Assembly (NCBI GenBank): GCA_945859605.1
Contig: OX243821.1
Coordinates: forward strand, 22,944,831 to 23,008,830
Source of the DNA: Lumbricus rubellus
Taxonomy: Eukaryota > Annelida > Clitellata > Crassiclitellata > Lumbricidae
DNA length: 64,000 bases
Reading direction: 5' to 3'
Position numbers and translations under genes: made by a program. The notes beneath the pieces are model-generated. The model saw only the letters and a list, made by a program, of their open reading frames with translations, did not search any database and had not been told where the DNA came from. This document shows positions 31,758-41,964 of this stretch, piece after piece (position 1 is the stretch's first letter; every line of letters begins with the position of its first letter).

Positions 31758-31973
31758 CCCACTTATGATAGAACTTCAGATAAAAGTTTCGTTATTACGA
31801 GTCTTGACGTTGGCACACAATAATTTATTTTCGTGGTGGATTATTTCAGAGATACGACGTCATTGTGGGGTGCGGTGCCATTGTGTCACTTGTGTGTATG
31901 TATAGAATTATTATAAGACGATTACAGTAACTGCATTGATAAGTGACTCATTGAACGGTTTTCGTTGGCAGTT

Positions 31974-32007
31974 TATATAGCCTTCAACTCTCCCATCTTA
32001 CAGGTGT
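31974..32007 (+). promoter_or_regulatory. Bipartite TATATA-N22-AGGTGT motif
   Basis: TATATA at 31974, AGGTGT at 32002, spacing 28; about 220 bp before the LIM1 exon. Kept before gene C's LIM1 exon at 63624/63651 (spacing 27) although the middle bases have changed. Confidence 0.5.
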
Positions 32008-32223
32008 CTAAACAGAATAATGTTAGCCTACAGATCGCCTCAACGTCAGCTTACGTACACTGCTTATAAGATATGAGTCACTTGAACCAGGATGAAAATG
32101 GGGTCAATGGGGTTCATCCCATAATTCGCATATGTGCCCTCAAACACCGAAGTCCATATAAGTCGTCGTCAAAATAGTTAATTCTGAGTGTTGACATCAT
32201 CACGTGACCGGATGTTGTTGTAG

Positions 32224-32396
32224 GAGTGTGCCGGATGTAAGAAGGTGATAATTGAGCGCTTCCTGTTGAAGGCGTTGGACGAGTTCTGGCATGAAGACTG
32301 TCTCAAATGTTCGTGTTGTGACTGTCGCCTGGGAGAGGTCGGATCAACGCTGTTCACGAAGGCCAACCTACTACTCTGCAGGAGAGACTACCTCAG
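32224..32396 (+). CDS. LMO: LMO gene B, second coding exon (first LIM domain)
   Basis: Acceptor GTTGTTGTAG before 32224, donor CTCAG/GTAACC. It reads ECAGCKKVIIERFLLKALDE, then FWHEDCLKCSCCDCRLGEVG, STLFTKANLLLCRRDYL and two bases of Arg. LIM1 ligands: Cys-x2-Cys, 17 residues, His-x2-Cys, Cys-x2-Cys, 19 residues, Cys-x2-Asp. FLLKALD.FWHEDCLKC and CDCRLGEVGSTL are diagnostic of LMO1/LMO3/Beadex rather than LMO4. The exon starts on a codon boundary (173 nt), which fits exon 1. Gene C has the same exon with one visible amino-acid change (I to S in KKVII). Confidence 0.97.
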
Positions 32397-32399
32397 GTA

Positions 32400-33180
32400 A
32401 CCAGCCTATATGCGCTATGTCTCGTATGTGGCCTATTAATTATACCGCATTGCAGTGTAAGACTACTTTATGCTTTACTGTATTGCTCTGAAGGATGAGG
32501 AAGAATAATCCATAGATTAACGACAGCAACAATTGGTTTGGCATATTAATTTTAAGCGATACTGTTTTATTGAAGGAGGTGCAACATGACGAAACAACAT
32601 TTTCATGCTGTTGCTGACTAGAATAGAGGAGCGGCGTTTGACAGCGCTACATATCACGAGACTAATACTGCCGTGAAAAGCCAAAACACAGAGTGGTCTA
32701 TTTATATCCAACGTTAATGTATAGTACAGTTGGACGCAATCGTTAAAATTCACAAATTCTTAGAAACCTTTTAAACAGGTTAACACATTTTATTTATACG
32801 TCACTAGTCCTTCCCTTTCACTACGATACAAATATGCATTTCTGAAATCCATAAACATAATCATGCTTCTGGCGTGTTTTCTTTTGTAATTACAACTCCA
32901 CCACTGTCCCAGTCCCAGACCAGAGAAAAAGGAGGGTGTCGCTGATGATCTTTTGCTATCATACAGTGGCGATAAACTACTACAGTAACTGTTGGAATTA
33001 CTTCTTGCACTGGCAATATTTAATGCTTATATCATTCTTATTTTATAATGATGACGACGACGATGATGATGATAATGATGACGACGACGATCAATTAAGT
33101 AAGCGTTAATGTCTATTTGCGCTGTTACCGTTTTGGCGGATGACGTTGTTGATCTAAAATAAAAGGCAGATCACAATGCT
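32400..33180. other. Gene B intron, 5' part
   Basis: Contains a 100-bp repeat copy (about 32890-32985) and GAT/GAC triplets near 33045-33095. No coding exon. Confidence 0.6.
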
Positions 33181-33214
33181 TATATAGTAATATTTAACCA
33201 TGTTTAAAAGGTGT
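33181..33214 (+). promoter_or_regulatory. Bipartite TATATA-N22-AGGTGT motif
   Basis: TATATA at 33181, AGGTGT at 33209; the best match to the extended form CTTATATAG ... TTTAAAAGGTGTCTAA. Confidence 0.55.
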
Positions 33215-33590
33215 CTAAGGTGTATTTTTTTTACGGTTACCGCTCTAACCGATTGGACTAAAAAGGTAGATATAGATACTGCTTAAATTTTCTATGTCAA
33301 AGTTCGAAATTAGGAAGATTAGCTGTGCCCACCTCCTTCACCTAATCTTGCACTGTTACCATCTCGCAGGAGGACAAGAATATGCGATATCAATGTTCTC
33401 GTCGTGTCCATGTATTGCCGCTACCCTAAACTCTGCTATTCTCCGACGGATCAAGTACGAGTGTAGCCGGGCGTAGGGTGGATATAGTGCTTAACGACAT
33501 CTTATTGCGATATTCTTACTTACTTACTTATAAACATCTTGACTTTGTCATAAATATAATTTGCACTTCCTGAGATGTACATGTACATGT

Positions 33591-33804
33591 GGGGCGCGGT
33601 GGTGTAGGGGTGGCGTCGTTGCCTTGGAGCCGGAAGGTTTGAGGTTCGAATCCATCTCGCCGCGTAAGGACCTTGGGCAAGTTCTTCACTCGCAATCGCT
33701 CAGCGCTTTCGCGTGAAACTCCGATGCAGTGTCCGCTCTGCATTCGATAGTGCCTCTGAGTAGTAATATAGAACTTGAAAGGGCGCGATAACAAGTGCAC
33801 ATAC
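33591..33804 (+). mobile_element. tRNA-SINE type 1, full length
   Basis: The best copy of the family. Head GGGGCGCGGTGGTGTAGG with A box, and B box GGTTCGAATCC at 33643-33653. Body AAGGACCTTGGGCAAGTTC, TCACTCGCAATCGCTCAGC and GTGAAACTCCGATGCAGTGT. Tail GTGCCTCTGAGTAG and GGGCGCGATAACAAGTGCAC. It sits in the gene B intron. Confidence 0.92.
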
Positions 33805-33809
33805 GTCTA

Positions 33810-34700
33810 AACTTGTACGTTATCAAAAAATGACCACGGGACTGTTACTACTAGTAGAGCAACAATCACTCTTAAAAGAGGTGTTTGCACTGGACACTTT
33901 TCGCATGTTTATCACCGTCTCGTAGGTGACTTCATACAAACAAGCACGCATGATAATTGAGCAATTGATACATTGCGCAAATTTTTATGTATCGTTAACA
34001 AGCTCTAAAGTATGTTTACTTTGATTAATTTTCTTAGCCATATATGCAATCTTGGGCTTGAAGGTCCGATTAGGCCAATGTGTATGTAAAATCGATTTCC
34101 TAGGCTTGGTGGTCATTACATTTAAATAGATTTAGTTAAAATTAGTTTAAAACGCTTTGCAGGTGTTTTAAGAGAGCCTTCTGAGTCCTTGTTGCGACTT
34201 TCCGCGTTTATATAGTAGTTGGTAAAAACGTTTATATGTACACACATATATTATGTATATATATATATATATAATACAGCGTCGTCTTTTTGAAACCGCA
34301 TTATTATCTTTCTGCGGTATTGACGATAATTTGATAATTTGATAAATACGTCGTTGATGGCATCGGATGAACTTATAATAAAAGCAGAAGATATCAACAA
34401 CGGTCGTATGATCCCGATTAAAGGATCACCGCTCATCGTCTTAGTCTTAGTCTCAGTCTATCTAATACACGCTGCCATTATTATATGGAAGAAGCAGCGC
34501 TACAGAAATAAATCCGAAACGGAAAAGATGAGGGGACCGAATCCGATATCACGACCACCGCTGACAGCAGTTCAACGATAATGTAATGATCGGCGAGGAG
34601 CGATAACTTTCAATACTAAGAAAGCCCTTAATCTTCCTTTATTTTTCACTGATATAATAATTTTCATATCTTGCTTGCGTCCAAAGGATTCCTCTCGGTC
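33810..34700. other. Gene B intron, middle, with one orphan open frame
   Basis: Mostly unique A/T-rich DNA with an (AT)n block near 34240-34275. The + strand frame 34339-34581 (80 residues) has acidic start, one hydrophobic segment (SPLIVLVLVSVYLIHAAIII) and a basic KKQRYRNKSE stretch after it, like a single-pass membrane anchor. No family is recognised and no paralogous copy is in view, so it may be chance. Confidence 0.3.
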
Positions 34701-34712
34701 ACCATCCGCCGT

Positions 34713-34791
<79 letters not shown>

Positions 34792-34912
34792 GCCTGCTGC
34801 TCCTCCTCCTGCTGCTGCTGCTGCTCCTCCTCCTCCTTCTCTTTCTCCTCCTCCTCCTCTTCCTCCTCCTCCTCCTCCTTCTCTTTCTCCCCCTCCTCCT
34901 CCTCGTCTTCTC
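34713..34912. repeat. (TGCTCC)n then (CTC)n array in gene B intron
   Basis: Paralogue of the array at 1-227 with far fewer TGCTCC units and more TCC/TTCTC units. Confidence 0.9.
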
Positions 34913-35377
34913 TAATTAACGCCGCAAGGAAGCGAACGGTGAGGCGGAGGAGACGTCGCGTTCGGACGGAGGAAGGGGACGCAGCCCCGTCTCTGCCCGG
35001 GGTGTGGTGTCCGATTGATTAAGCGGAGAAAAAAGAACCCTGTATTTCTTACTACACATTATGATAATGATTGCATGCTTAACATTTTAAGGCGTGCGCA
35101 GAATATTCGGCATCAGATTATTCACGAGCGCACGTCGAATGGAAGTGTTGTCCAGGCTTGAAGAAGGTTTGTGCACAGATGAAGAATTGTGCACATATGA
35201 ATGCATGGTCACGTGACTGACGTCATACAATGGCTATTTTTTTAAATTAATAATGTATTTTGTGTTGAAGACGTTTCGACGGTTATCAGCAGCCAATGCC
35301 GCTAAAATGATATCATAATCGATATCAATGGATTGAAAATGATGGTATTGATGAGGATAATGTTGAGTTTGTTGATT
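34913..35377 (+). other. Gene B intron, paralogous to 241-600
   Basis: Shares GAAGCGAACGGTGAGG, GGAGGAGACGTCGCGTTCGG and AAGGGGACGCAGCCCCGTCT with the gene A copy. No exon. Confidence 0.7.
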
Positions 35378-35385
35378 GTAATAAT

Positions 35386-36680
35386 CAGTGTTGTGCGTTA
35401 CTCGTTACTAGTAACGCGTTACTAGTAACTAGTTACTTTTTTGAGGTAACTATTGCAGTAACTAGTTACTTCTCCAAAAAAGTAATTAGTTACAGTAACT
35501 GATTACTTTTACCAGGTAACGGTAACTAAAACAACAATAGTTACTTTTCGTTACTTTAAAATTAAGATCAGTAATCTTCGGATATATCCCCTCTGGACAA
35601 TTAATTAAGATATTTCGTTTGCTTTCTGAATACCTTAAACAAAGGGGCCATCGTACAGTTTAAAGACGCAGGATCGTTAGTCAAACAACCTCACAATTGA
35701 GTAATTAATGTGACGGATGGCTGGGCACCGCTGAACACAGGGCGAAGGAAGTTAATTACAGGTGCACTGATGCATAGCCAGTATGGGGTTAGGGGAGGGG
35801 CGAGGGGGAATGTGTAAACATGAGCCTATAGATACCCAAGGTGTGGCTTGATCTTGCAAACATATCAAGCATCAGTGACACGCATACTGCTGAAATCGAG
35901 TTTGACATATTGACACCTCAATACACTTGGCAATAATAATTATGCTGATAGGGTAAGAGTCATAATACCTAGACTTCTAGATAAGCATTAAAGATCTAAC
36001 CTACCTAAATGCCTGGGGATAGGACATATGAGGATGGATAGAGGTGTCTATTGTCTATTTTGTGGCTGGCTATTGGAACTCCTGTGGTTTTGAAAGGGTG
36101 CGCAGAGTTTTATTTACATCTTGATTAATGGATCAGAGACTGCGTAGTGCGCAGTGGTGTAGCTAGGGAGCAGAGGAGACATGTGTCCCCGGGCGCCGAG
36201 GAGAGGGGGCGCCAAAATGAGGACTAAACTCAGAAATGAGCATTTTGAGACGCTGCTGCTGTTGTGAATAAAGAAGTCTAGTCATCGATGGGCGAAAGTG
36301 TAACTATAGTGTAACTATAGTTCAACTTTTAGTCAAACTAAAAAATTGAAATCGTTTTTGTAGTTATTAGCTAAGTGGCAGTAGCAAAATAAACACACAT
36401 GCAGCTGAACCATCTTCCGCAATGGCACTGAGCACTGTCAGTTACTTATTTTTTCCATCCAGACTATTACTCTGGTGATTACATGCTGAAAGACTCAATC
36501 TTGAAATTAAATTGGACCTGTGGTAACTAAAAGTAACTATAGTTACTTTGAAATGTAACTGTAATCAGTAACTAGTTACTTTTTTGGAAAAGTAATCAGT
36601 TACAGTAACTAGTTACTTTTTGCAGTCCAGTAACTAGTTACAGTAACTGATTACTTTTAAAAAGTAACTAGCCAACACTG
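35386..36680. mobile_element. hAT-like non-autonomous transposon (1295 bp)
   Basis: Ends CAGTGTTGTGCGTTACTC and AAGTAACTAGCCAACACTG form short inverted repeats. A perfect 8-bp target duplication GTAATAAT is at 35378-35385 and 36681-36688. Subterminal DNA is packed with AGTAACTAGTTAC-type palindromes. A second TE-like patch, GTGGTGTAGCTAGGGAG to CCCGGGCGCC, lies at about 36155-36210. No transposase frame. The gene A intron has no such insertion. Confidence 0.88.
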
Positions 36681-36688
36681 GTAATAAT

Positions 36689-38010
36689 GTATCGGAGCTA
36701 GATAATGTTGAAATCGATTATGTCGTAGCCCTAGACTACGCGTTGCCACTTTGTATGTGAAAAGCATGCAACAAAGCGTTACTCGTGTAGGCCTATTATA
36801 GATGACCGTAGACTCGATGATTGTGTTGATATTTTAACTTAGTTAGGCTTCATAGTTTGTCAATTTCATGCTGAACTTGAATTTAGGGCCGTTGTTGATC
36901 AAACATGATCTAATTTTATATCATAGGCCTCAAATGATGTGGGGTGAAAAATATACACCAGGTTATCCAATATGTGATTTTTTATAGGTTAGCCTCCGAT
37001 GGTTAAGTTAATTATATTCTGAAACATGAATATCGAGTTAGAGTCTATTGGAAACTTTACCCAGATATAAATTGAAAAGTATGGTTTTCAATGTGTCTTA
37101 TATTATCTAATTATCAAGTCATCTGCATAAAGAGATCTAGATTGAATGTAATACGTTTTAAAGGTATCTTATATTATATAAATATCAAATAATCCTTATC
37201 ATCTACAAACTACATAGCTTCTTAAAATACGTCGTTACAAAGTCAACATTACAGTTCTTATTTTTTTGCGCAAATGATACGATGAGTGGGAGACATATAA
37301 TTATGACAATGAACCGATTAATATTTTGTTGCTACACCAATAATGTTGTCAGCGATCCGCGTGTGAGAGATGTCTCCGTATTATCTGTGCGGCGACCATG
37401 CTAAAGCACCGACGTTTCGTGACAAGTCATAAAACTTTGAGAAAGACGATGAAGAAGGCGATTGAATTTCTAGTATATAAGATGGTGACAGAGAAGTTGT
37501 GGAGAGAGAGAGAGAGAGACAAGCGATCATTCAATGAATTACGTCTTACTTGCTTAAACTGATAAGATTTATGATGGCTGAGTGAATCTGTTGGCAATGT
37601 TGGATGACTATCTGAACTTCTGAAGCGCGCTTTTTGGACACCTTTTAAACAAGTATTAAAATGAATATATAATTATAGAAAGTGCTATTTGCTTGAATCG
37701 TCAGTGAGTCTCGTTAAATCAGACAAACGCAGAGTCAAGATGGTAAAATATTCGAACGGAGAGTTAATAATAATAACAGAGTTTTAATTAATTCGGCTAC
37801 TGCTCGCTCTCTAACAGTGCCGATACCAAGCTTTGCCAAAGGAGAAGGGCGACGTCAATGATCTTTGTTTACACAGTGTTGCTAAACTAAAACAAGCAAA
37901 CAAACGTTGACTTCTTTTTCTCTCTTCTTTCTATTGAAACACTATTTGCTCTCTAACAGTGCCAGACTACAGAGGAGGAGGGCGACATTAATCATCTTTG
38001 TGACGACACA
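36689..38010 (+). other. Gene B intron, paralogous to about 840-2290
   Basis: No exon. It includes a motif copy at 37638/37666 and two 100-bp repeat copies (about 37790-37890 and 37940-38010). Confidence 0.7.
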
Positions 38011-38020
38011 GTGTTGCTAA

Positions 38021-38150
38021 CCCTCGAGTGCCTAGAGGGGGGGGGGGGGTTCGACCGAAACCCAGGCCCGTTTTTCACAAATAACTTTTAAAGGCTATGC
38101 ATGGATCTGCAAAAATAGAGCAGCCATTTTGGGCATAGATAATTATGTCT
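38021..38150 (+). mobile_element. TTAA-type MITE family 3, left-end fragment
   Basis: CCCTCGAGTGCCTAGAGG, a G-run, GACCGAAACCCAGGCC and CCATTTTGGGCATAGAT match the left end of 49644-50508. No right end is found, and the flank is CTAA instead of TTAA. Confidence 0.7.
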
Positions 38151-38399
38151 TTTTTATGAACATAGTGACGAGCTTCTCTGCGAGTCTGAAATATTATTGG
38201 AAGAGTGTGGAAATTGATGCATAAATTAAGTATGAAATCTACGTTTTAAAGGTGTTTAATTTTAGGCTAGACAAATGGAAATTGATGAAGAATCATCACG
38301 TGTAGACTGGTGCGCCTCTGAGTAGAAATGTTGAATGGACGTTATGGAAAATGCGTGCAATAAATAATAATAAAAAAAGTGAATGGTGATGTATAAAAA

Positions 38400-38600
38400 A
38401 ATAATAATAAAAATAATATTTTATTATAAATGATGATGATGACGATAACGATGACGACGACAACGACGACGACAACGACGATGATGATGATGATGATGAT
38501 GTTGGTGAGGTGGTGGTGGTGGTGTTGGCGGGGGCGGCGGCGGCGGCGGTGGTGGTGACGATGACGATGACGACGACGACGGCGATGATAAAAAAATTGT
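38400..38600. repeat. GAT/GAC/GGT/GGC triplet repeats
   Basis: Imperfect triplet array in the gene B intron, more GC-rich in the centre (GGCGGCGGCGGTGG). Confidence 0.9.
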
Positions 38601-39280
38601 AAAATTGTTGTATTAACAGTTTGCAGCTATAGTTAGAGTATTAGTTATAGCTATGGTTATAAATATGGTGATAGTTATAGTAGTGATTGTAATGGTGATA
38701 GAAACAATTAATACCGAATAAGCAGTAATATCAGCAACAACATCAAGGACGATATGGGTTCATAAAATATTTGGTTGATCATTGCCTATGTAACACACAT
38801 CGTGTCTGCGTTAGTCTAAAACTAATCATAAATCTTCCGTGATGGTTTTACTAAGACATTAAAAAACATAAAAGGCGGCGGAAGCACTCCAACTTAGTCG
38901 AATGCTATTTAAATAACCTCTCAAGCCAACGTTTTAATGGTGTCTAAATATAAACCATTATAATAGGCTCGTTCCTAACGAGTTCATAAAATAATATTGT
39001 CGTTAACCAGTTCCAACTGATTGCCTGTTATATTTAAAATTTAAGTTGTATCTTAATCTCTAAATGAATAAATGAACGAATTTTTGATTGCGATCGGACG
39101 ATGCAAAAGCAGACCGAGAAACCTACGCCACCCGGTGTCACTTACCCTTCCCACTTTCGGTCGTGGCTGAACGCATGGGGTCCTGTGATTTACTGTTGTG
39201 TTTTTCATTATCGTCGACCGTTAAGCCTAATCAGGTGTCGCCACGTTAACGTCACCCCAGACTACGCAGGAAGGCAGCGA
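38601..39280 (+). other. Gene B intron, paralogous to 2395-3160 but lacking the SINE
   Basis: Shares TATGGTTATAAATATGGTGA and ATTGCCTATGTAACACACAT with gene A. It serves as the empty site for the SINE at 2535-2816. Confidence 0.75.
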
Positions 39281-39283
39281 CGA

Positions 39284-39662
39284 TGATCTCGGAAGAGGAG
39301 GAGGAGGAGGAGGAGGAGGAGGAGGAGGAGGAGGAGGAGGAGGAGGAGGAGGAGGAGGAGGAGGAGGAGGAGGAGGAGGAGGAGGAGGAGGAGGAGGAGG
39401 AGGAGGAGGAGGAGGAGGAGGAGGAGGAGGAGGAGGAGGAGGAGGAGGAGGAGGAGGAGGAGGAGGAGGAGGAGGAGGAGGAGGAGGTGGAGGAGGAGGA
39501 GGTGGAGGAGAAGGAGGTGGAGGAGGAGGAGGAGGAGGAGGAGGAGGAGGAGGAGGATGAGGAGGAGGTGGAGGAGGTGGAGGAGGAGGAGGAGGAGGAG
39601 ATGGAGAAGGAGGAGGAGGAGGAGGAGGAGGAGAAGGAGGAGGAGGAGGAGGAGGAGGGGAC
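39284..39662. repeat. (GGA)n array, about 375 bp
   Basis: Almost pure GAGGAG with GTG, AAG and ATG variants toward the right. All poly-Glu, poly-Pro, poly-Ser and poly-Leu frames over it are composition artefacts. Absent from gene A. Confidence 0.97.
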
Positions 39663-39669
39663 GGTGATT

Positions 39670-40885
39670 GTCGGCGGTGGCCGCCGCTGCGGGGCAACAC
39701 CTTCGCATTCGGATCCGCATTTGCGTTTATTCACCAGCTTTTAAATGAGAAGCTCATCTCCCGTGTCGACCATTCTTGTTAATCATGTGAGCGTCTTGGT
39801 CATCTGAAAAAGCATTGCCCTTCAATCACACAGCTGGTCTTCCTACGGTCATCCACACGTCCGTCTTTGTGTTGCTTTGGCTGTGTGCGTTTCTGTATGT
39901 GTTCTTTTGTCTCTTTGTGTCTTTAGTTTATGCCTCCCTGTGTGTATTCGTCTTTGATAGTTCGTCTGTGCGTTCAAACTGCGCAATGTGATCAGTGTGT
40001 TCATTTGATGGTACTTGTGTTGCGAAAGATTTTGAGTTCGTCCCTGTTCTAGAATCAAGAATCCCTATAACATATTATCTGTAGTCTCTATTCTCAATCT
40101 AACCTCTGACAATAGAAGTTGCACTACACACAAAAGTTTTAAACAAACAGATAACTCTGACAACTCTGAAAAATCTGTTTGGCTCGATGGCTAATCGACT
40201 AGAGGCTGTAATAAAAAGTATAGGAAACATTATTAAATACTAAATGATAATTTGTATAATTTAATTTTGTGTGTCTTAACAATGAAGGTCGTACAATATT
40301 GTTTGCGACAAAACTGGAAGTTTACTTGGCACTAATTTGATGACGTCACGGAAATTGGCGCTAAAATTTGATTAAGTGAGCTAGTGATCTAATTTTTTCA
40401 TATTAACATTTTCATTTGAATACCATATCCGCCAGTATAAAACTTTCCACAATATAATGTGTGTAACATATATTTGTCTGCATTCAAAATCGTTCACGAC
40501 CTATCGAGACACCTTATAATAGTCGCTGTTTAAGGACGCTTTTCATTAGATACCTCTTTTAGGCAAACTAGTCCCTCAAAAGGCACACTCTTTTTTTAAC
40601 GGAAGATCTGCCTATATATCTTCACTAAATTCATGCTAAATGTTTTTCGTACGCTGTAAAGAACGTTGCACTCGTCTTGGATTTTAGGCAATAGAAATAT
40701 GTGGCGGGTTTCAGTTTGTGACGCCATTCATTCATTCATTCATTCATTCATATATATTTTCTTGTCCCACATCACATCCACACGATTCTGTTGTTACTAC
40801 ATCGACCCCAGCACCATTCATTCTCTTCAATAATATCGTTTTGGATGAAATAAACCTGCACTATATAAAATTCTATGTTTCGCGT
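39670..40885. other. Gene B intron, right part
   Basis: About 1.2 kb not matched in gene A, with a CTGTGTGTCTTTGTGT-type stretch (39870-39960) and (CATT)n at 40727-40750. No exon seen. Confidence 0.5.
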
Positions 40886-40891
40886 GTGTAG

Positions 40892-41017
40892 GTTGTTTGG
40901 TACAACTGGATACTGTTCGGCATGTTCAAAGATGATTCCTGCGTTTGAGATGGTGATGAGAGCGAAAGGAAATGTCTACCATTTAGAATGCTTTGCTTGT
41001 CAACAGTGCAGCCACAG
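40892..41017 (+). CDS. LMO: LMO gene B, third coding exon (second LIM domain, first part)
   Basis: 126 nt, acceptor GTGTGTAG, donor CAG/GTAAAC. It carries the Cys/His ligands of the first half of LIM2 (CSAC...[10 protein letters not shown]). It differs from the gene A exon at only two silent positions near its 5' end (TTA/TTG, ACA/ACT), and 19 bp of intron upstream are unrelated. The phase matches exons 2 and 4. Confidence 0.97.
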
Positions 41018-41762
41018 GTAAACATGGTCAGCGCTCGTCAATAAGCTGGTGCTCCGCGCTTAGCTTGAGAGAGACGTTTGAGAAAATAAATTGCGATTAT
41101 GATAAAATTTTATGCGTATTTAAATGGAATATCCATCTATATATGTATTATTCACTCGTTCACTCGTTCACTCATTCGCCCATTCATTCATTCATTCATT
41201 CATTCATTCATTCATTCATTCACTCATTCGTTCAGTTATTCAGTCACTCAAACTAAACCAGTCATTCTTTTAGCGCTTATTGTTTTTTTTATGAGCATGG
41301 GTTGCATCAATGTTAGCGACACTTCGGGCGCTATCCTAAGACACCTTAAAAATTATAAAATAGATTTGTATAAATATTGTACTTTTCACATTTTACGTTG
41401 TTATTGACATGTCGTTTTCTCTTCTAAGACACCTTTAGAACATTATAACATAGTACTATATAAGATTGTCACTGCAAGCGTAAACATAATAATACGAAGT
41501 TCAATGTATAGCCTACATGTACTTCACAGATTCGGGAACCATGGGTATATCGTTAACTCAAAACAAAATGGTCAGCACCACTGTTATTATGGTGGTATGT
41601 GCATTGTGCACTTCAGAACTTAATTTCAATTGCATTCATTCTGGAGTGTGTCAGTTTGATGGAAAGTAAGGGTTAGTATATAAGCTGCTATTACTGTGCC
41701 ATATAAATCCGATTTATAGTTCGAAATTAATGGTTATGGTTACGTTTTTTTGTTCTGTGTAG
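41018..41762 (+). other. Last intron of gene B
   Basis: 745 bp against 1984 bp in gene A. The difference is the MITE, triplets and LINE scrap in gene A. (TTCA)n lies at 41150-41235, with ACACCT motif copies at about 41341 and at 41429/41457 (spacing 28). Confidence 0.8.
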
Positions 41763-41964
41763 GTTTTGCGTTGGTGACCGTTACTACCTGTGTGACAATA
41801 AGATCCTCTGTGAGTATGACTACGAAGAGCGATTGGCCTTTGCCAAGATGTCCTATGATTACAACGCTTTGACTCAGATCAAGCGACAAACACAGAGTAT
41901 TCTCAATGATGATATATCCAGCGGATACGGAAGTCCAAGTCCAAAGTCATCAGCGGCTCGATAA
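41763..41964 (+). CDS. LMO: LMO gene B, last coding exon (end of LIM2 and tail)
   Basis: Acceptor TGTGTAG, 202 nt, stop TAA at 41962. It completes LIM2 with CVGDRYYLCDNKILCEYDY and continues AKMSYDYNALTQIKRQTQS, then DDISSGYGSPSPKSSAAR. Joined with 30487-30585, 32224-32396 and 40892-41017 it gives an uninterrupted 199-residue protein: serine-rich N-terminus, LIM1, LIM2, and a 45-residue Ser/Gly-rich tail. LMO proteins act in the nucleus as bridging partners of LDB1/Chip and can compete with LIM-homeodomain proteins. Confidence 0.97.

Noticed and set aside
32291..32491. 66-codon plus-strand frame starting inside the LIM1 exon
   Set aside because: Wrong frame over the real LMO exon and read through its splice donor.
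39227..39744. Long poly-Pro, poly-Ser, poly-Leu and poly-Glu frames on both strands
   Set aside because: They are all readings of one (GGA)n array; no splice sites, no conservation in gene A.
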